A stretch of 54,493 bases of DNA from Hondaea fermentalgiana (lineage: Eukaryota > Sar > Bigyra > Thraustochytrida > Thraustochytriidae). Below the pieces are notes generated by a model. It saw nothing but the letters and a program-made list of their open reading frames with translations. It ran no database searches and was not told where the DNA came from. The position numbers and the translations under genes are program-made. Of the stretch, positions 1-9,101 are shown piece by piece (within the stretch, counting starts at the first letter, position 1; each line of letters starts with the position of its first letter). The stretch is taken from positions 1-54,493 of the forward strand of contig NPFB01000135.1 in assembly GCA_014084085.1 (NCBI GenBank). The letters run 5' to 3'.

Positions 1-217
1 GGGGTGACTGCGCGCGACCACCCAACGCCGCCAGCCAGCCAAGCCAGCCAGCGGGCGCAGCGGAGCAGACCCGACCCAGGAGAGCAGCAGGCGCAGAGGC
101 AGGGCAGGGCAGGGCAGCGCAGGGCAGCGCAGGGCAGCGCAGCGGCGTGCAGGCCAGGCGTGCAGACCGGGCAGGCGCAGGCAGGCGTGCAGGCAGGCAG
201 GCAGGCGGCGCGGCACG
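1..217. promoter_or_regulatory. 5' flank of NOP58 with GGGCA/GCGCA-type repeats
   Basis: This non-coding stretch is G/C-rich and purine-biased. It carries tandem five-base units (GGGCA then GCGCA) around 100-143 and CAGG-type repeats around 175-211. No TATA box is evident. Positions 1-26 are an exact inverted copy of the first 26 bases after the assembly gap (22571-22596). The promoter assignment is inferred only from its position before the NOP58 start. Confidence 0.5.
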
Positions 218-1828
218 ATGCTCGTCCTCTTTGAGACCCCGGGAGGCTACTCCCTCTTCAAGCTGCTCGACGAGGGCAAGCTGGAGGACCCCAAGAACCT
301 GATGAAGGAGTTCGAGGCCGGCGCCGGCGATGTCGTCAACCTCCAGGCCTTTCAAAAGTTCACAGACACCACCGAGGCGCTCGCGGCCGCCACCGCCCTC
401 GTCGACGGCAAGATGGATAAGTCCCTCAAGACCTTCCTCAAGAAGAACATTGTCAAGAAGAACCTCACCGACCAGCTCGCCGTCTCCGACGCCAAGCTCG
501 GCAACATGATCAAGGACAAGCTCAACATCGCATGCGTCAACGACAGCCCCGTCCAGGAGCTCATCCGTGCCATCCGCACCAAGTTCAACGAGATCGTCCC
601 CGGCATGGAGGACGGTGGCATGACCGCCATGGCCCTTGGTCTCTCGCACTCGCTCTCCCGCTACAAGCTCAAGTTCAGCCCGGAAAAGGTCGATGTCATG
701 ATCATCCAGGCCATTAACCTCCTCGACGAACTCGACAAGGAGATCAACACCTACGCCATGCGCGTCCGCGAGTGGTACGGCTGGCACTTCCCCGAGATGG
801 GCAAGATTGTCACTGACAACATGCAATACGCCAAGGTCGTCCTTAAGGCCGGCATCCGCAAAAACATGGCCGACCTCGACTTTTCCGATATCCTCGCCGA
901 TGACGTCGAGGCCGAGATGAAGCGCACCTGCGAGATCTCCATGGGTACGGACATCTCCGACGACGATGTCGCCAACCTTTCGGCCCTCTGCACCCAGGTC
1001 ATTTCTCTCTCCGAGTACCGCGTGCAGCTCTACGACTACCTCAAGAACCGCATGGCCGCCATCGCGCCCAACCTTTCCGTCATGGTTGGCGACCTCGTTG
1101 GCGCCCGCCTCATCGCCCACGCCGGCAGTCTCATGAACCTGGCCAAGGCCCCTGCCAGCACTGTGCAGATCCTCGGTGCAGAAAAGGCGCTCTTCCGCGC
1201 CCTGAAAACCAAGCACGACACACCCAAGTACGGTCTCATCTACCACGCTTCCCTCATTGGTCAGTCCGCGCCCAAGAACAAGGGCAAGATCAGCCGCGTC
1301 CTCGCGGCCAAGACCTCGCTCGCCATTCGCGTCGACGCCCTCGGCGAAGAGTCTGAGGCCACCATTGGCTACTCCTGCAGGGAAAAGGTTGAGGCCCGCT
1401 TGCGCCAGCTTGAGACCGGCAAGCCTTACTCGCTCGAGTCCGCCCAAAAGGGACCCGCCAAGTATGACAAACCAAAAGACACGGCCCAGTACAGCGCCGG
1501 CGCCGACAACACCATGGAGGTCGACGAGAACGGCTCTGCTGACAAGAAGAAGTCCAAGAAGGCCGACGACAGCAGCGACGAGGAGGAGGAGGAGGTCAAC
1601 GGCACCGCCACCCCCGACAAGAAGAAGAAGAAGGAAAAGAAGGAGAAGAAGGAAAAGAAGAAGAAGGACAAGAAGAAGAAGAAGGGCAGCGACGATGAGG
1701 ATGACGAGGACCTCGTCGAGGCTGTCGAGTCTTCGGCAAAGAAGTCCAAGAAACGCAAGTCTAAGGGCGGCGACGACGACGACGAAAAGAAGAAGAAGAA
1801 AAAGAAGAAGTCCAAGTCTGACGAGTAA
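218..1828 (+). CDS. NOP58: Nucleolar protein 58, core box C/D snoRNP protein
   Basis: The protein is a core component of box C/D snoRNPs, which guide 2'-O-methylation and processing of rRNA in the nucleolus with NOP56, fibrillarin and SNU13. Its 536 residues match the usual family length of about 510-530. It shows the NOP5 N-terminal region (1-66), the coiled-coil NOSIC region (about 150-210) and the RNA-binding Nop domain (about 245-400) with the diagnostic GARLIAHAGSL at 295-305. From about residue 440 the tail is an alternating Lys-rich and Asp/Glu-rich low-complexity region, typical of NOP56/NOP58. The ATG at 218 gives the full conserved N-terminus beginning MLVLFETPGGYSLFK. No intron is needed. 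Confidence 0.97.
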   Translation: MLVLFETPGGYSLFKLLDEGKLEDPKNLMKEFEAGAGDVVNLQAFQKFTDTTEALAAATALVDGKMDKSLKTFLKKNIVKKNLTDQLAVSDAKLGNMIKDKLNIACVNDSPVQELIRAIRTKFNEIVPGMEDGGMTAMALGLSHSLSRYKLKFSPEKVDVMIIQAINLLDELDKEINTYAMRVREWYGWHFPEMGKIVTDNMQYAKVVLKAGIRKNMADLDFSDILADDVEAEMKRTCEISMGTDISDDDVANLSALCTQVISLSEYRVQLYDYLKNRMAAIAPNLSVMVGDLVGARLIAHAGSLMNLAKAPASTVQILGAEKALFRALKTKHDTPKYGLIYHASLIGQSAPKNKGKISRVLAAKTSLAIRVDALGEESEATIGYSCREKVEARLRQLETGKPYSLESAQKGPAKYDKPKDTAQYSAGADNTMEVDENGSADKKKSKKADDSSDEEEEEVNGTATPDKKKKKEKKEKKEKKKKDKKKKKGSDDEDDEDLVEAVESSAKKSKKRKSKGGDDDDEKKKKKKKKSKSDE

Positions 1829-2344
1829 GAGTAAGCCCGCCTCCCACGACACATGACGACAACCCATTCGATGTGCTGCGGTGCGTGCGGCTCTTCACAC
1901 ACAATACACGTACGACGATGAACAAACGCGACGTACGTGGCGGCGTGCCGCAGGCCTTGCCCTACTACCACTTATTTCTTTTTTTTGTCTCCTCCCACCA
2001 TCACGACCACAACAACAACAATTCCAACAACAGTATCAGAAAAAAAAAAATCCCCACCAAAGAGACCCTGCCGAGTGTGGCAAGCGGTCGCTTTGCCGGC
2101 TCACAATCGCCGGCGTCTTACTTTCCTCAGCCCTACACAACCACCTCATTTTGCTTCGATAATCAACATCACACCTTCATTGCGCTGTTTCTGTTTTTCA
2201 CATACATATGCATACACGTCACGTCACGACACGTCACGACACCTCGCTTCATTTCACTTGACTGCTGTCTCGCACATTTCCTTCGCACTCCTCGCCCTTC
2301 ACGAAAAAGACAAAGAGAATTGGATCCGGCATTGATCTTGGCGC
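1829..2344. other. Convergent intergenic region, NOP58 / Yip1-like gene
   Basis: This stretch of about 516 bases is more A/T-rich than its neighbours, with pyrimidine tracts, CAA repeats near 2010-2035 and an A-run at 2040-2049. It should hold the two converging 3' UTRs. I see no coding frame with recognisable content and no structural RNA. Confidence 0.5.
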
Positions 2345-3136
2345 TCAAAGTAGCTGGCTGTAGACGAGAACAATCGGGTACACCACAAGAACTTGCTTGT
2401 GCAACATTTTGTGAATGCGCAAGATCCAGATACCCACACATCGGCTTGCGAGAATGACCCCGCATAGTCGGAACAGGGCGCCCAGCCAAGCAAAGCCTGT
2501 GAGAGCCTCGAGCATCCCTCCAACCACCAGAAAAACGCACAGCGCGAGACTAGAGTAACCTACGGCGGTCAAGACGCACTGCAAGGCATCTTTTGAGGCG
2601 CCCGTGCCTCCACTCAGACCCACGACCATGACCCAGACAAAGGCAGATCCGAGCAGCCACGTTAGGATGCTTGCGCCCAGCAAGGGTGTCGCGTGCGATG
2701 ATCCAAATGCAATGGACAACGCCGTCAGCACGATCCACGAGGTCACCACACACATGAAGCCACCCACTGCATCGCTCACTTGGTGCAGGGCTTGATGGTC
2801 TTTGCGCGTCGTTCTGAATCCCAACGTTGCCACGAGCTGCAGACGCCGCCAGACCAGGTCAAGATTGACCCCGAGCTCGTCCGCTAATGGCGCATCGTTC
2901 GCGCCGCCCTCCAGCGTCCTCCCCGCGCCGCCCTCCACGTCCACGTGCGCAGCACTGCTCGTCGTTGACCCGTTACCGCTGCCGGGCCTTGACCTCCATT
3001 CCTCCTCAAAGTCGGCGCGTAGACGCAGCGCAAGCTTAATGCCAGACTCTGCAGCCACTCGCAGTCGCTCCTCTAGCCTTTCTCCACTCGCGCGCGCTGC
3101 GCGCCACCACGTCGCGCTGTCCGCGAGGCGCGTCAT
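2345..3136 (-). CDS. Yip1-like multi-pass membrane protein (tentative)
   Basis: This is a 263-residue protein read from the first ATG at 3136 (MTRLADSATWWR). The N-terminal half is soluble, with an amphipathic Arg/Glu-rich stretch and a Gly/Ser-rich linker. The C-terminal half has five hydrophobic segments, ending in a short helix and the tail VLVVYPIVLVYSQLL. A soluble N-terminus, five closely packed C-terminal helices and a final VYP-type segment are the architecture of the Yip1/YIPF family, which works with Rab GTPases in ER-Golgi traffic. The family's DLYGPFW motif is not visible, so the assignment is by topology and tail similarity only. It could be another small membrane protein family. 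Confidence 0.5.
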   Translation of the reverse strand: MTRLADSATWWRAARASGERLEERLRVAAESGIKLALRLRADFEEEWRSRPGSGNGSTTSSAAHVDVEGGAGRTLEGGANDAPLADELGVNLDLVWRRLQLVATLGFRTTRKDHQALHQVSDAVGGFMCVVTSWIVLTALSIAFGSSHATPLLGASILTWLLGSAFVWVMVVGLSGGTGASKDALQCVLTAVGYSSLALCVFLVVGGMLEALTGFAWLGALFRLCGVILASRCVGIWILRIHKMLHKQVLVVYPIVLVYSQLL

Positions 3137-3797
3137 GCTTTTCACCAAGCTTGGCTGTTGTCGTTTTGCTTTCCTTGTGTTCGCCTTTTCTACGACGCTT
3201 TTTTACGTCGCTTTTTTCTTGACATAGGCCTAATGTCTACTCCCTCTTTATGTGATGAACGTCCACATCTCGGAAATGCGGAGGTCTGCTGGGAAATTGC
3301 GGAGCTCTGGAGCAATGCAAGTGACTTGTCTGTGACTCGAACGAAGCTGCTGTCGAATGAGGTCCTTGCCACTACAGTCTCTCTCTCTTTTTCTCTCTCT
3401 CTCTCTCAACGGGCCCTTTACAGAGTTTTTCGTCGACAAATTTCGGTCGCAAGATGCAATGTCTCTCTCTTCTTCGCAGCGTATCCATCTCGCATCCGCT
3501 CCACACTTGAGCCAGCGTCATTATCCTGTCTTGTCTTTCTCTCTGCTTCGTCAGCCAATTTGTACGGGCTCATCTCCACGCCGGCCGAGAGCCTCGCTGC
3601 ACCGCCAAAGAGACCTATCGCTGCCGCGCTGCACGCCGCGCCGCGACCGCGCGCATAGCCCGCTTTCCGCGCGCCTCGCGCAGGCAGGCTTGCAGAGCAG
3701 AGCAGCAGCGACCACTCGGCCTGCAGCAACCCCGGCGCGCAGGAGAACCCAGCTGGGCAGCTCGCTCGCTCGCTCGCTCGCCTCACTGCGCGGAATC
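3137..3797. promoter_or_regulatory. Divergent promoter region, Yip1-like / mitochondrial uL23
   Basis: About 660 bases lie between two divergent starts. They contain a CT-repeat tract at 3379-3408 and a CTCG tetranucleotide repeat at 3760-3781, just before the uL23m start. Pyrimidine tracts near the start are the only promoter-like signal visible. Nothing else is recognisable. Confidence 0.4.
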
Positions 3798-4418
3798 ATG
3801 GCGTGGCGCCGCCCCGAGGTCGCCCGCCGGCTGCGGCCATGGAACTTCTCCCTGTAGGTTTTCTCCGAGGACGACATGGATGGATGGATGGCGCCCGGAG
3901 GGCCGCGGACGCGCGGAGGCGCGCGCGGCTGCCTGCGTGCCTGCCTGCCTGCGCAGGGCTGGCCCGCGGGCTTGCAAGCAGGCGCGGAATGCTTGCGAAT
4001 GGCTTGCGTGTCTATCTCGCTGGCAGCACAAGTGGCCCGCGTCTCATCGCCGAGAGAAGAAAGGAAACACTAACATTATGCTCGTTTTGCGTCTCGCTCG
4101 CACAGGCTGCCGTCGGAGAACATTATCATGGTCAACAACCCTCTCAAGGAGACGAACTTGGACAGGTACACCTTTCGCGTGCCGCCTCAGATGAACAAGT
4201 TTCAGATTAGCGACTACCTCGAGGCCGTCTACGACCTGCGCGTGAAAAAGGTGCATACTGTCAACTACGACGGCAAAGTCAAGCGCCGCAACGGTCTCCC
4301 GTTTAAGCAAAAGGCTTACAAGAAGGCCGTCGTCTATTTGCATACTGAAGCCGACGATATCACCCCCGCAGGCGGCCAGGACCAAGGCTCCTCTTCCTCC
4401 TCCTCCTCCTCCGCCTAA
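3798..4418 (+). CDS. MRPL23: Mitochondrial large-subunit ribosomal protein uL23m, two exons
   Basis: This is a structural protein of the mitochondrial large ribosomal subunit near the peptide exit tunnel. It is encoded by exon 1 at 3798-3853 and exon 2 at 4106-4418, joined through a CTG codon split by a GT-AG intron, giving 122 residues. The spliced product reads PWNFSLLPSENIIMVNNP, matching the uL23m N-terminal signature (PWNF-L-LPENI--MV). It is followed by the family's hydrophobic and basic core (KFQISDYLEAVYDLRVKKVHT, then KRRNGLPFKQKAYKKAVVYL). The protein ends in a short poly-Ser tail. Starting at the ATG at 4128 instead would lose the conserved PWNF segment, so the spliced model is preferred. 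Targeting to mitochondria is inferred from the family. Confidence 0.88.
3854..4105 (+). other. Spliceosomal intron of the uL23m gene
   Basis: The intron is 252 bases long with donor GTAGGT directly after CCT and acceptor GCACAG before GCTGCC. Removing it restores a continuous frame and the conserved PWNFSL-LPSENI join. It is G/C-rich and includes a TGGA tandem repeat and TGCC repeats. It is the only intron in the window that I can define with confidence. Confidence 0.85.
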
Positions 4419-4571
4419 ACACCGCCAGAGCCGGGGAGGCTCTGCTCTGGTATTGCTACATTCGACCGCGTTTGCCTCATTATTGTAAAATCGGTAAACG
4501 CCCCGCTCGCATTGATGGCTGTCTATTCTCGTTTCGCCCCCTTTCTTCTGATTTCCTTCTCTGTTTACTAC

Positions 4572-5909
4572 CTACTTGCAATCGTTTATGTGCCACACGC
4601 TCTTGTTTGTGACGGGATTGAAAAAGTACTCGCGTTTTTCGCGATTGCTAAAGGCGCGCTGCCATGGCGCTGGTGGCGCGGGCGCATTGCCATCCTTGGG
4701 CTTTGGCTTTGTCGGTAAAGCGGGCATCGGAAAGGCTCCTGCTTTGCCATGTCCACTACTACCACTGCTGCTGCTGCTTGCTGATGGCTTGACCAGTGGC
4801 GGCATGGTCAGCGGCTGTGCAGAGGCCGCCTTGAGCTTGACTGCGACGGAATCCCATGACGGCGCGGCAGGCGCGACAACAGGAAGCTCTGCGCCATATC
4901 GACGCTGAAGCGCTTGCAGGCACAGCGTACTGTACACGCCCGGCGCGCGGGCTTGTGCGAAGCGCCGCAAGGCCTCTGGCAGCCGCAATTTAAGCACTTC
5001 CACCATGTACGAAACAATAAGTACGCCCGCGCGGTTACACCCAAACGTCGAAATGACCGCAACAGAGGCCTCGCGCTCCAAGCCGAGGGTCTCTTTGACA
5101 CGTTTGATAAAGGCTGCCACCTGAGGTCTGCTTGGCGGTACACATCGGTAGAGCTCCGGAACGAGTCCGGGGCCAACTTGACTCTTTTCAATCGGCACGC
5201 CCATGCGTTGCATATCCCACTCCTCATAAATCTCGTCCCGATCATACAGAAACGAGGCCTGGTCGGCCACTGCGTCCACGACCAGAGGCACAAAGGTTTC
5301 ATTCTTGTTTAGACTGTCCACGAAGCCATCAATCGTGAACTCATTGGCCTCGCCGCCGACCTCGGCCTCGTAAATGGATGACAAAGGCGTCTTTACTGCC
5401 AAAAAGGGCGTGCCTTCGACCACAGAGACACCAGGGCATGCTGCCCAGCCCTCAAAGACTTCCTTCGGCCACTTGATTTGAACCGCACCTTGGCCATTCT
5501 CTCGCTCTGCCCCTCCTGCTGATCCTGATCCCCCTGACGTCCCGGATCCTCGTCCTGCAAGTCCACCGTTAGCGCCTGCTACAGCTTTGCCCCCAGCACG
5601 GTCGGGGTCTATCTTGTTTGACGATACTGCGCCACCATAATTATCGTTTGCTTCTTCTTCCTCGCGCTTCCTCTTGGCGCGCGCTTCGGCAAGCTTGCGC
5701 GCCACCTCCTTCTTGAGGGCCTCCGCCTTGCGCCGCGCCTCCGCGGACTTCTTCGCTGGCGCTGCCCCCTTCGAGGTTGTCGTCGAAGCCGCCAATGACG
5801 AGGACGACGACGACGACGAAGATGAAGAGGAGGAGGAAGAAGAAGAAGAAGCGGCGGCGCCTGGCGCCTGACGAAGCTTTGGCCGCTTCGGCGACCGTGT
5901 GCTGCTCAT
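4572..5909 (-). CDS. Capping-enzyme RNA-triphosphatase-like pseudophosphatase with C-terminal WW domain
   Basis: This is a 445-residue protein from the first ATG at 5909. The order is a basic N-terminus (SPKRPKLRQ), a run of about 19 Ser, a Lys/Arg/Glu-rich helix (likely nuclear), a Gly/Ser linker, a domain at about 145-365 like the metazoan/plant mRNA capping-enzyme triphosphatase, a Ser/Pro linker, and a C-terminal WW-like domain (PWQRAFSNREKREYFFNPVTN). Matches to the capping phosphatase include FLYDRDEI and FAQARAPGVYS before a final RRYG. The active-site loop is altered. Where active enzymes have HCxxxxxR, this reads I286-S287-TFGCN-R293, so the nucleophilic Cys is Ser and the preceding His is Ile, while Arg is kept. 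No guanylyltransferase domain follows. I infer an RNA- or CTD-binding adaptor rather than a phosphatase. Confidence 0.82.
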   Translation of the reverse strand: MSSTRSPKRPKLRQAPGAAASSSSSSSSSSSSSSSSSSLAASTTTSKGAAPAKKSAEARRKAEALKKEVARKLAEARAKRKREEEEANDNYGGAVSSNKIDPDRAGGKAVAGANGGLAGRGSGTSGGSGSAGGAERENGQGAVQIKWPKEVFEGWAACPGVSVVEGTPFLAVKTPLSSIYEAEVGGEANEFTIDGFVDSLNKNETFVPLVVDAVADQASFLYDRDEIYEEWDMQRMGVPIEKSQVGPGLVPELYRCVPPSRPQVAAFIKRVKETLGLEREASVAVISTFGCNRAGVLIVSYMVEVLKLRLPEALRRFAQARAPGVYSTLCLQALQRRYGAELPVVAPAAPSWDSVAVKLKAASAQPLTMPPLVKPSASSSSSGSSGHGKAGAFPMPALPTKPKPKDGNAPAPPAPWQRAFSNREKREYFFNPVTNKSVWHINDCK

Positions 5910-6202
5910 GATCGCAGCGCAACGCGATGCGCAATGATGATTCGGTTCTGGTGCTCTGTCTTTTCTTTGGATCAAAACCAAAAACAAAAAACGATCCTCG
6001 ACCAATCCTGTCCTTTTCAGCTAAACGCGCCAGCTGCTGCAGGTTGTCGACGCTTACGATGCAACGTGTGTTGACGTAACCTTGACTTGCAAAGAGGAAT
6101 CCTTCCAGCACAAAGTCGCATACACGGTGAAGCATGTACTTCACGTGATTTGCACGTATTTCTTGGACATGTGCTGCTGTCCCGCGCAAACAACAGTGCA
6201 AT

Positions 6203-7627
6203 TCACTGCAGAGCGCAAGAACCACGAGCATGGACATGGTCTTCGATCGTGCCCACAGCCATCGAGGTGTAGGCACCCGCAAAGACTTCCCCGATGCGGA
6301 AACGGTGCTTGGCGCCCTTTGCTGTGTGTGGAAGCATGGTTGGCTCGGTGAGATATAATTGCGAGGTTCCGACACCGAGTCGTCCATGCTCATTGCAGCC
6401 CCAAACGTATATCTCGCCTTCCTCGGAGACGGCCATTGAATGGTATCCACCGCCAGAGACGGACCGAATACGCCCCTCGAAGCCAAGAATTTGTAATGGA
6501 AAGATGCGGTGCTGTTGATCCTGATGGCCAAGTCTCCCAAACTCCCCGCGACCCCATGAATACACGGCGCCGTCCTCGGCCACGGCCAGATTATGCTTAC
6601 CACCACAACTCAGGCGAACGATCTTTGGCGCTACAGTCATATTGGTCAGGGCATTGCTTTTGGGATTCCGGGTTTGCCATCGCATGACCTTGGTTGGAAG
6701 TGTCATGAATGTAGCGCCGTCGGCTTCGGACCTGCGAAGCAGCAGTGAAGAGTTTGGCGAGTTTCGACGCAATCCAACGCCCCCGAGCTGGTGGCTGCGT
6801 CCACATCCCCACGTAAATACCCTTCCCGTGCGATGCGAGAGTGCGGCACTGTGATCCCAGCCGCACGAGATCGCCTTGATTTTGATGTGCTGGTCCAGAA
6901 ACATGCTAATGAGTTTAGGCCTCAGTCTCGTCTTTTGGTCTCCATGTCCAAGTCGTCCGAGCAGGCCCGAGCCCCAGCTGTATACCCGACCTTTACTATC
7001 GAGTGCGAGACAGTGTGAATGCCCGCACGCAACGCTCACAATATGAATACTGACATCATTTCTCGAGCTGTCGCTTTTAAACGAGTCCGCAGGGTCGGCC
7101 TTCTCTGTCGGTACCTTTAGAGAAGAAAGCTGTAGCGTTTGTCGCGCCTCGGGGGCTGAGAATTCATTTGACGTTGGCTTGCGCGCCTGAAACCAGTCAA
7201 TCATCCGGGGCTCTGTGCAGTCGTCCTCATTGTTGTGGCCGAGCACGCCATAGACCCCCGACCCCCAGGAAAACACTTCGCCAGTCGAGAGGACTGCCAG
7301 TGCATGTTCTCTACCAGCCCCAACCATGACGACGGAGCGTTGGTGAAAGAATTTGATCTTTCGAGGCGTAATAAGTTCTTCTTTCTGATCGATGTGTCCA
7401 AGTTGTTGGTGTTTGTTCACGCCCCAGGAATACACGCTACCTCGAGTCGTAAGCGCCAGGTTGAAGCAGAACCCGCACGCAATGTACTGGACGTATTGTC
7501 CCTGCAAGAGCACCCGGTCCATGCTTTTCATCGTCGGTACGAATTTTTCGTCGCCACCGTGGCCCACTTGCCCGTGTGCTGCCCAACCCCACGAGAACAC
7601 CTCTTCACCCAGCATGGTGGGCGCCAT
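6203..7627 (-). CDS. RCC1-repeat protein, complete seven-bladed propeller
   Basis: The 474-residue protein is made almost entirely of RCC1 repeats. Seven blade motifs of the form V-(Y/F)-(S/T/V)-W-G are visible: VFSWGWAAHGQVGHG near the N-terminus, then VYSWGVNKHQQLGH, VFSWGSGVYGVLGH, VYSWGSGLLGRLGHG, VFTWGCGRSHQLGG, VYSWGRGEFGRLGH and IYVWGCNEHGRLGVG. This is enough for one closed propeller. An insertion of about 50 residues between blades three and four and a Ser/Asn-rich one in blade five lengthen it. No other domain is present. RCC1-fold proteins include the Ran exchange factor but also many ubiquitin and ciliary regulators, so the exact role is open. The ATG at 7627 is the natural start. 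Confidence 0.9.
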   Translation of the reverse strand: MAPTMLGEEVFSWGWAAHGQVGHGGDEKFVPTMKSMDRVLLQGQYVQYIACGFCFNLALTTRGSVYSWGVNKHQQLGHIDQKEELITPRKIKFFHQRSVVMVGAGREHALAVLSTGEVFSWGSGVYGVLGHNNEDDCTEPRMIDWFQARKPTSNEFSAPEARQTLQLSSLKVPTEKADPADSFKSDSSRNDVSIHIVSVACGHSHCLALDSKGRVYSWGSGLLGRLGHGDQKTRLRPKLISMFLDQHIKIKAISCGWDHSAALSHRTGRVFTWGCGRSHQLGGVGLRRNSPNSSLLLRRSEADGATFMTLPTKVMRWQTRNPKSNALTNMTVAPKIVRLSCGGKHNLAVAEDGAVYSWGRGEFGRLGHQDQQHRIFPLQILGFEGRIRSVSGGGYHSMAVSEEGEIYVWGCNEHGRLGVGTSQLYLTEPTMLPHTAKGAKHRFRIGEVFAGAYTSMAVGTIEDHVHARGSCALQ

Positions 7628-8534
7628 TCATGACACGTTGGCGATGGGACGCTCGATTCCACGTCTCGATGCTCGCAGCTCGCTGTTTTGCCGCGTCCTT
7701 GCGCGCGTTGCGTCCGGCTGCAATCACCCCCACTCTCTCTTTTTCTCGCTCCAGTCACGTTCAACAATACAGAGCTTTGCCCAAGTAGCCGTTGAGCCTC
7801 TTTTTTTCTTTTTTCTGCCTCTTCGGTGCAGAGTACGGTCAAGGCCGGTCTCGAATGCTGAATATCGTCCGCGGAGTCGCAGCGCAAACATACATGCAAG
7901 CAAGCATCATGCATTCATCAGCAAGCACATGCAGGCGAGCGAGGAAGCACATGAAAGCAAGCAGGCAAGCGAGCAAGCAAGCAAGCAGCCTGGCTGCCTT
8001 TTCATACATGATTGCCCTCGCTCACGACACCGCGGGACTAACGTCGTATCAGCAGCCCAGATCCACCTGCCACTCACTGCATTGCCGGCAAAGCAGAGAC
8101 CGTCCGTGCGCCGCTGCCAGCAGCAGTCAGCTGCAGTCACAGGCAGGCAGTCCATGCATGCTGCCGCGCATCTATCTCCAGAAGGACAGCGCGCGGAGGG
8201 ACCCCCGGGCCCCGTCCCGCGGGCGCAAGGGGAGGCGTAGGAGGTCCTAGGCGGCGGCCAGCGCGTCCCAGCGGGGGCTCGTAGGGCGCGACTAGGGGAA
8301 ACGCTAGGCGCGGGGCGCGAAAATGGACGCCCCGCCGGAGCTGGGCGCCGAGCAGAACTACATAAAACGCAAGCGAGGACCAGAACGAGTTGCAGGCGAG
8401 CAGCGGCAGCGCGGAGAGCGGGACGGCCGAGCTCGCGGCCGAGCACGGGCGTTTCGGCGGGCGGCGCGGCGAGAGAGGCGGCCGAGGAGGCAGGCAGGTC
8501 GCGGCGGCGGCTCCGCGGCTTGGTGGGTCGGGAG
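7628..8534. promoter_or_regulatory. Divergent promoter region, RCC1 / bHLH-like gene
   Basis: About 900 bases between divergent starts. The left part is T-rich (7735-7810). The middle has AAGC/GCAAGCAA repeats (7888-7990). The right part is very G/C-rich and contains CTAGGGGAAACG at 8292-8303 (also found at 16357-16368) and an E2F-like GCGCGAAAA at about 8317-8325. Functions of these motifs are inferred from sequence only. Confidence 0.4.
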
Positions 8535-9101
8535 ATGATGCCGGGGCAAGGCCAATACCCGGTCTACGCCCACCCGGGGAGCATGCCGCAGCAACAGCAG
8601 AAGACCGCGCCGCCGGCGAAGAAGCGCGACTCGAAGAGGCGAGAGCGCAAGTACGAGCGCGAGAAGCGACGACGGGACGTCGTCGCGCAGCAGTTCACAG
8701 AAATATGCTCGCTCCTCGGCATCGAGGTCGGGGCCGCGGACCGTACATATGTCTTAAACGAGCTCCTGCTCGCGCTCAAGAAGAAGAACGACGCCCAGGC
8801 CGCCGCGGTGCCGCAGCAAATGCTCAAGGACATGGATATTAATCGTGACACCTACGCGGCAGATCCCAGCGTCTATCCGGATCACGGCACGCCGCCCCAG
8901 CGCAGACGGGCCTCGAGCATTGGAGCGCTCGCGGCAGCATCAGGTTCGCCGGCAATCATAAGTCCGCTTCGACAGGAAAGCCCCCTAGTACTTTCAGAAG
9001 CCCTCAGCTCCGACACAACGACTTTCACGGACCACCTCGATTACTTCGAGGAACAGCTCGGCTTGGGTATGAACGATCAGGTCTTTGACGAACTCAACTA
9101 A
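8535..9101 (+). CDS. Small basic helix-loop-helix-like transcription factor
   Basis: This is a 188-residue protein from the tandem ATGs at 8535 and 8538. After a Gln/Pro-rich leader comes a very basic stretch (KKRDSKRRERKYEREKRRRD), then a predicted amphipathic helix (VVAQQFTEICSLLGI), a short loop (EVGAADRTY) and a second helix (VLNELLLALKKK). This has the spacing and charge of a bHLH domain, with REKRRR in the place of the E-box-contacting basic region. The C-terminal half is Ser/Pro-rich and acidic and ends in DHLDYFEEQLGLGMNDQVFDELN-like acidic-hydrophobic segments, resembling an activation domain. No leucine zipper or PAS domain is seen. The DNA target is unknown. A bZIP reading is less likely because heptad leucines are absent. 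Confidence 0.65.
   Translation: MMPGQGQYPVYAHPGSMPQQQQKTAPPAKKRDSKRRERKYEREKRRRDVVAQQFTEICSLLGIEVGAADRTYVLNELLLALKKKNDAQAAAVPQQMLKDMDINRDTYAADPSVYPDHGTPPQRRRASSIGALAAASGSPAIISPLRQESPLVLSEALSSDTTTFTDHLDYFEEQLGLGMNDQVFDELN

Noticed and set aside
3803..4210. Plus-strand frame across the uL23m intron
   Set aside because: It is in a different frame from both exons and runs through the GT-AG intron without conserved content.
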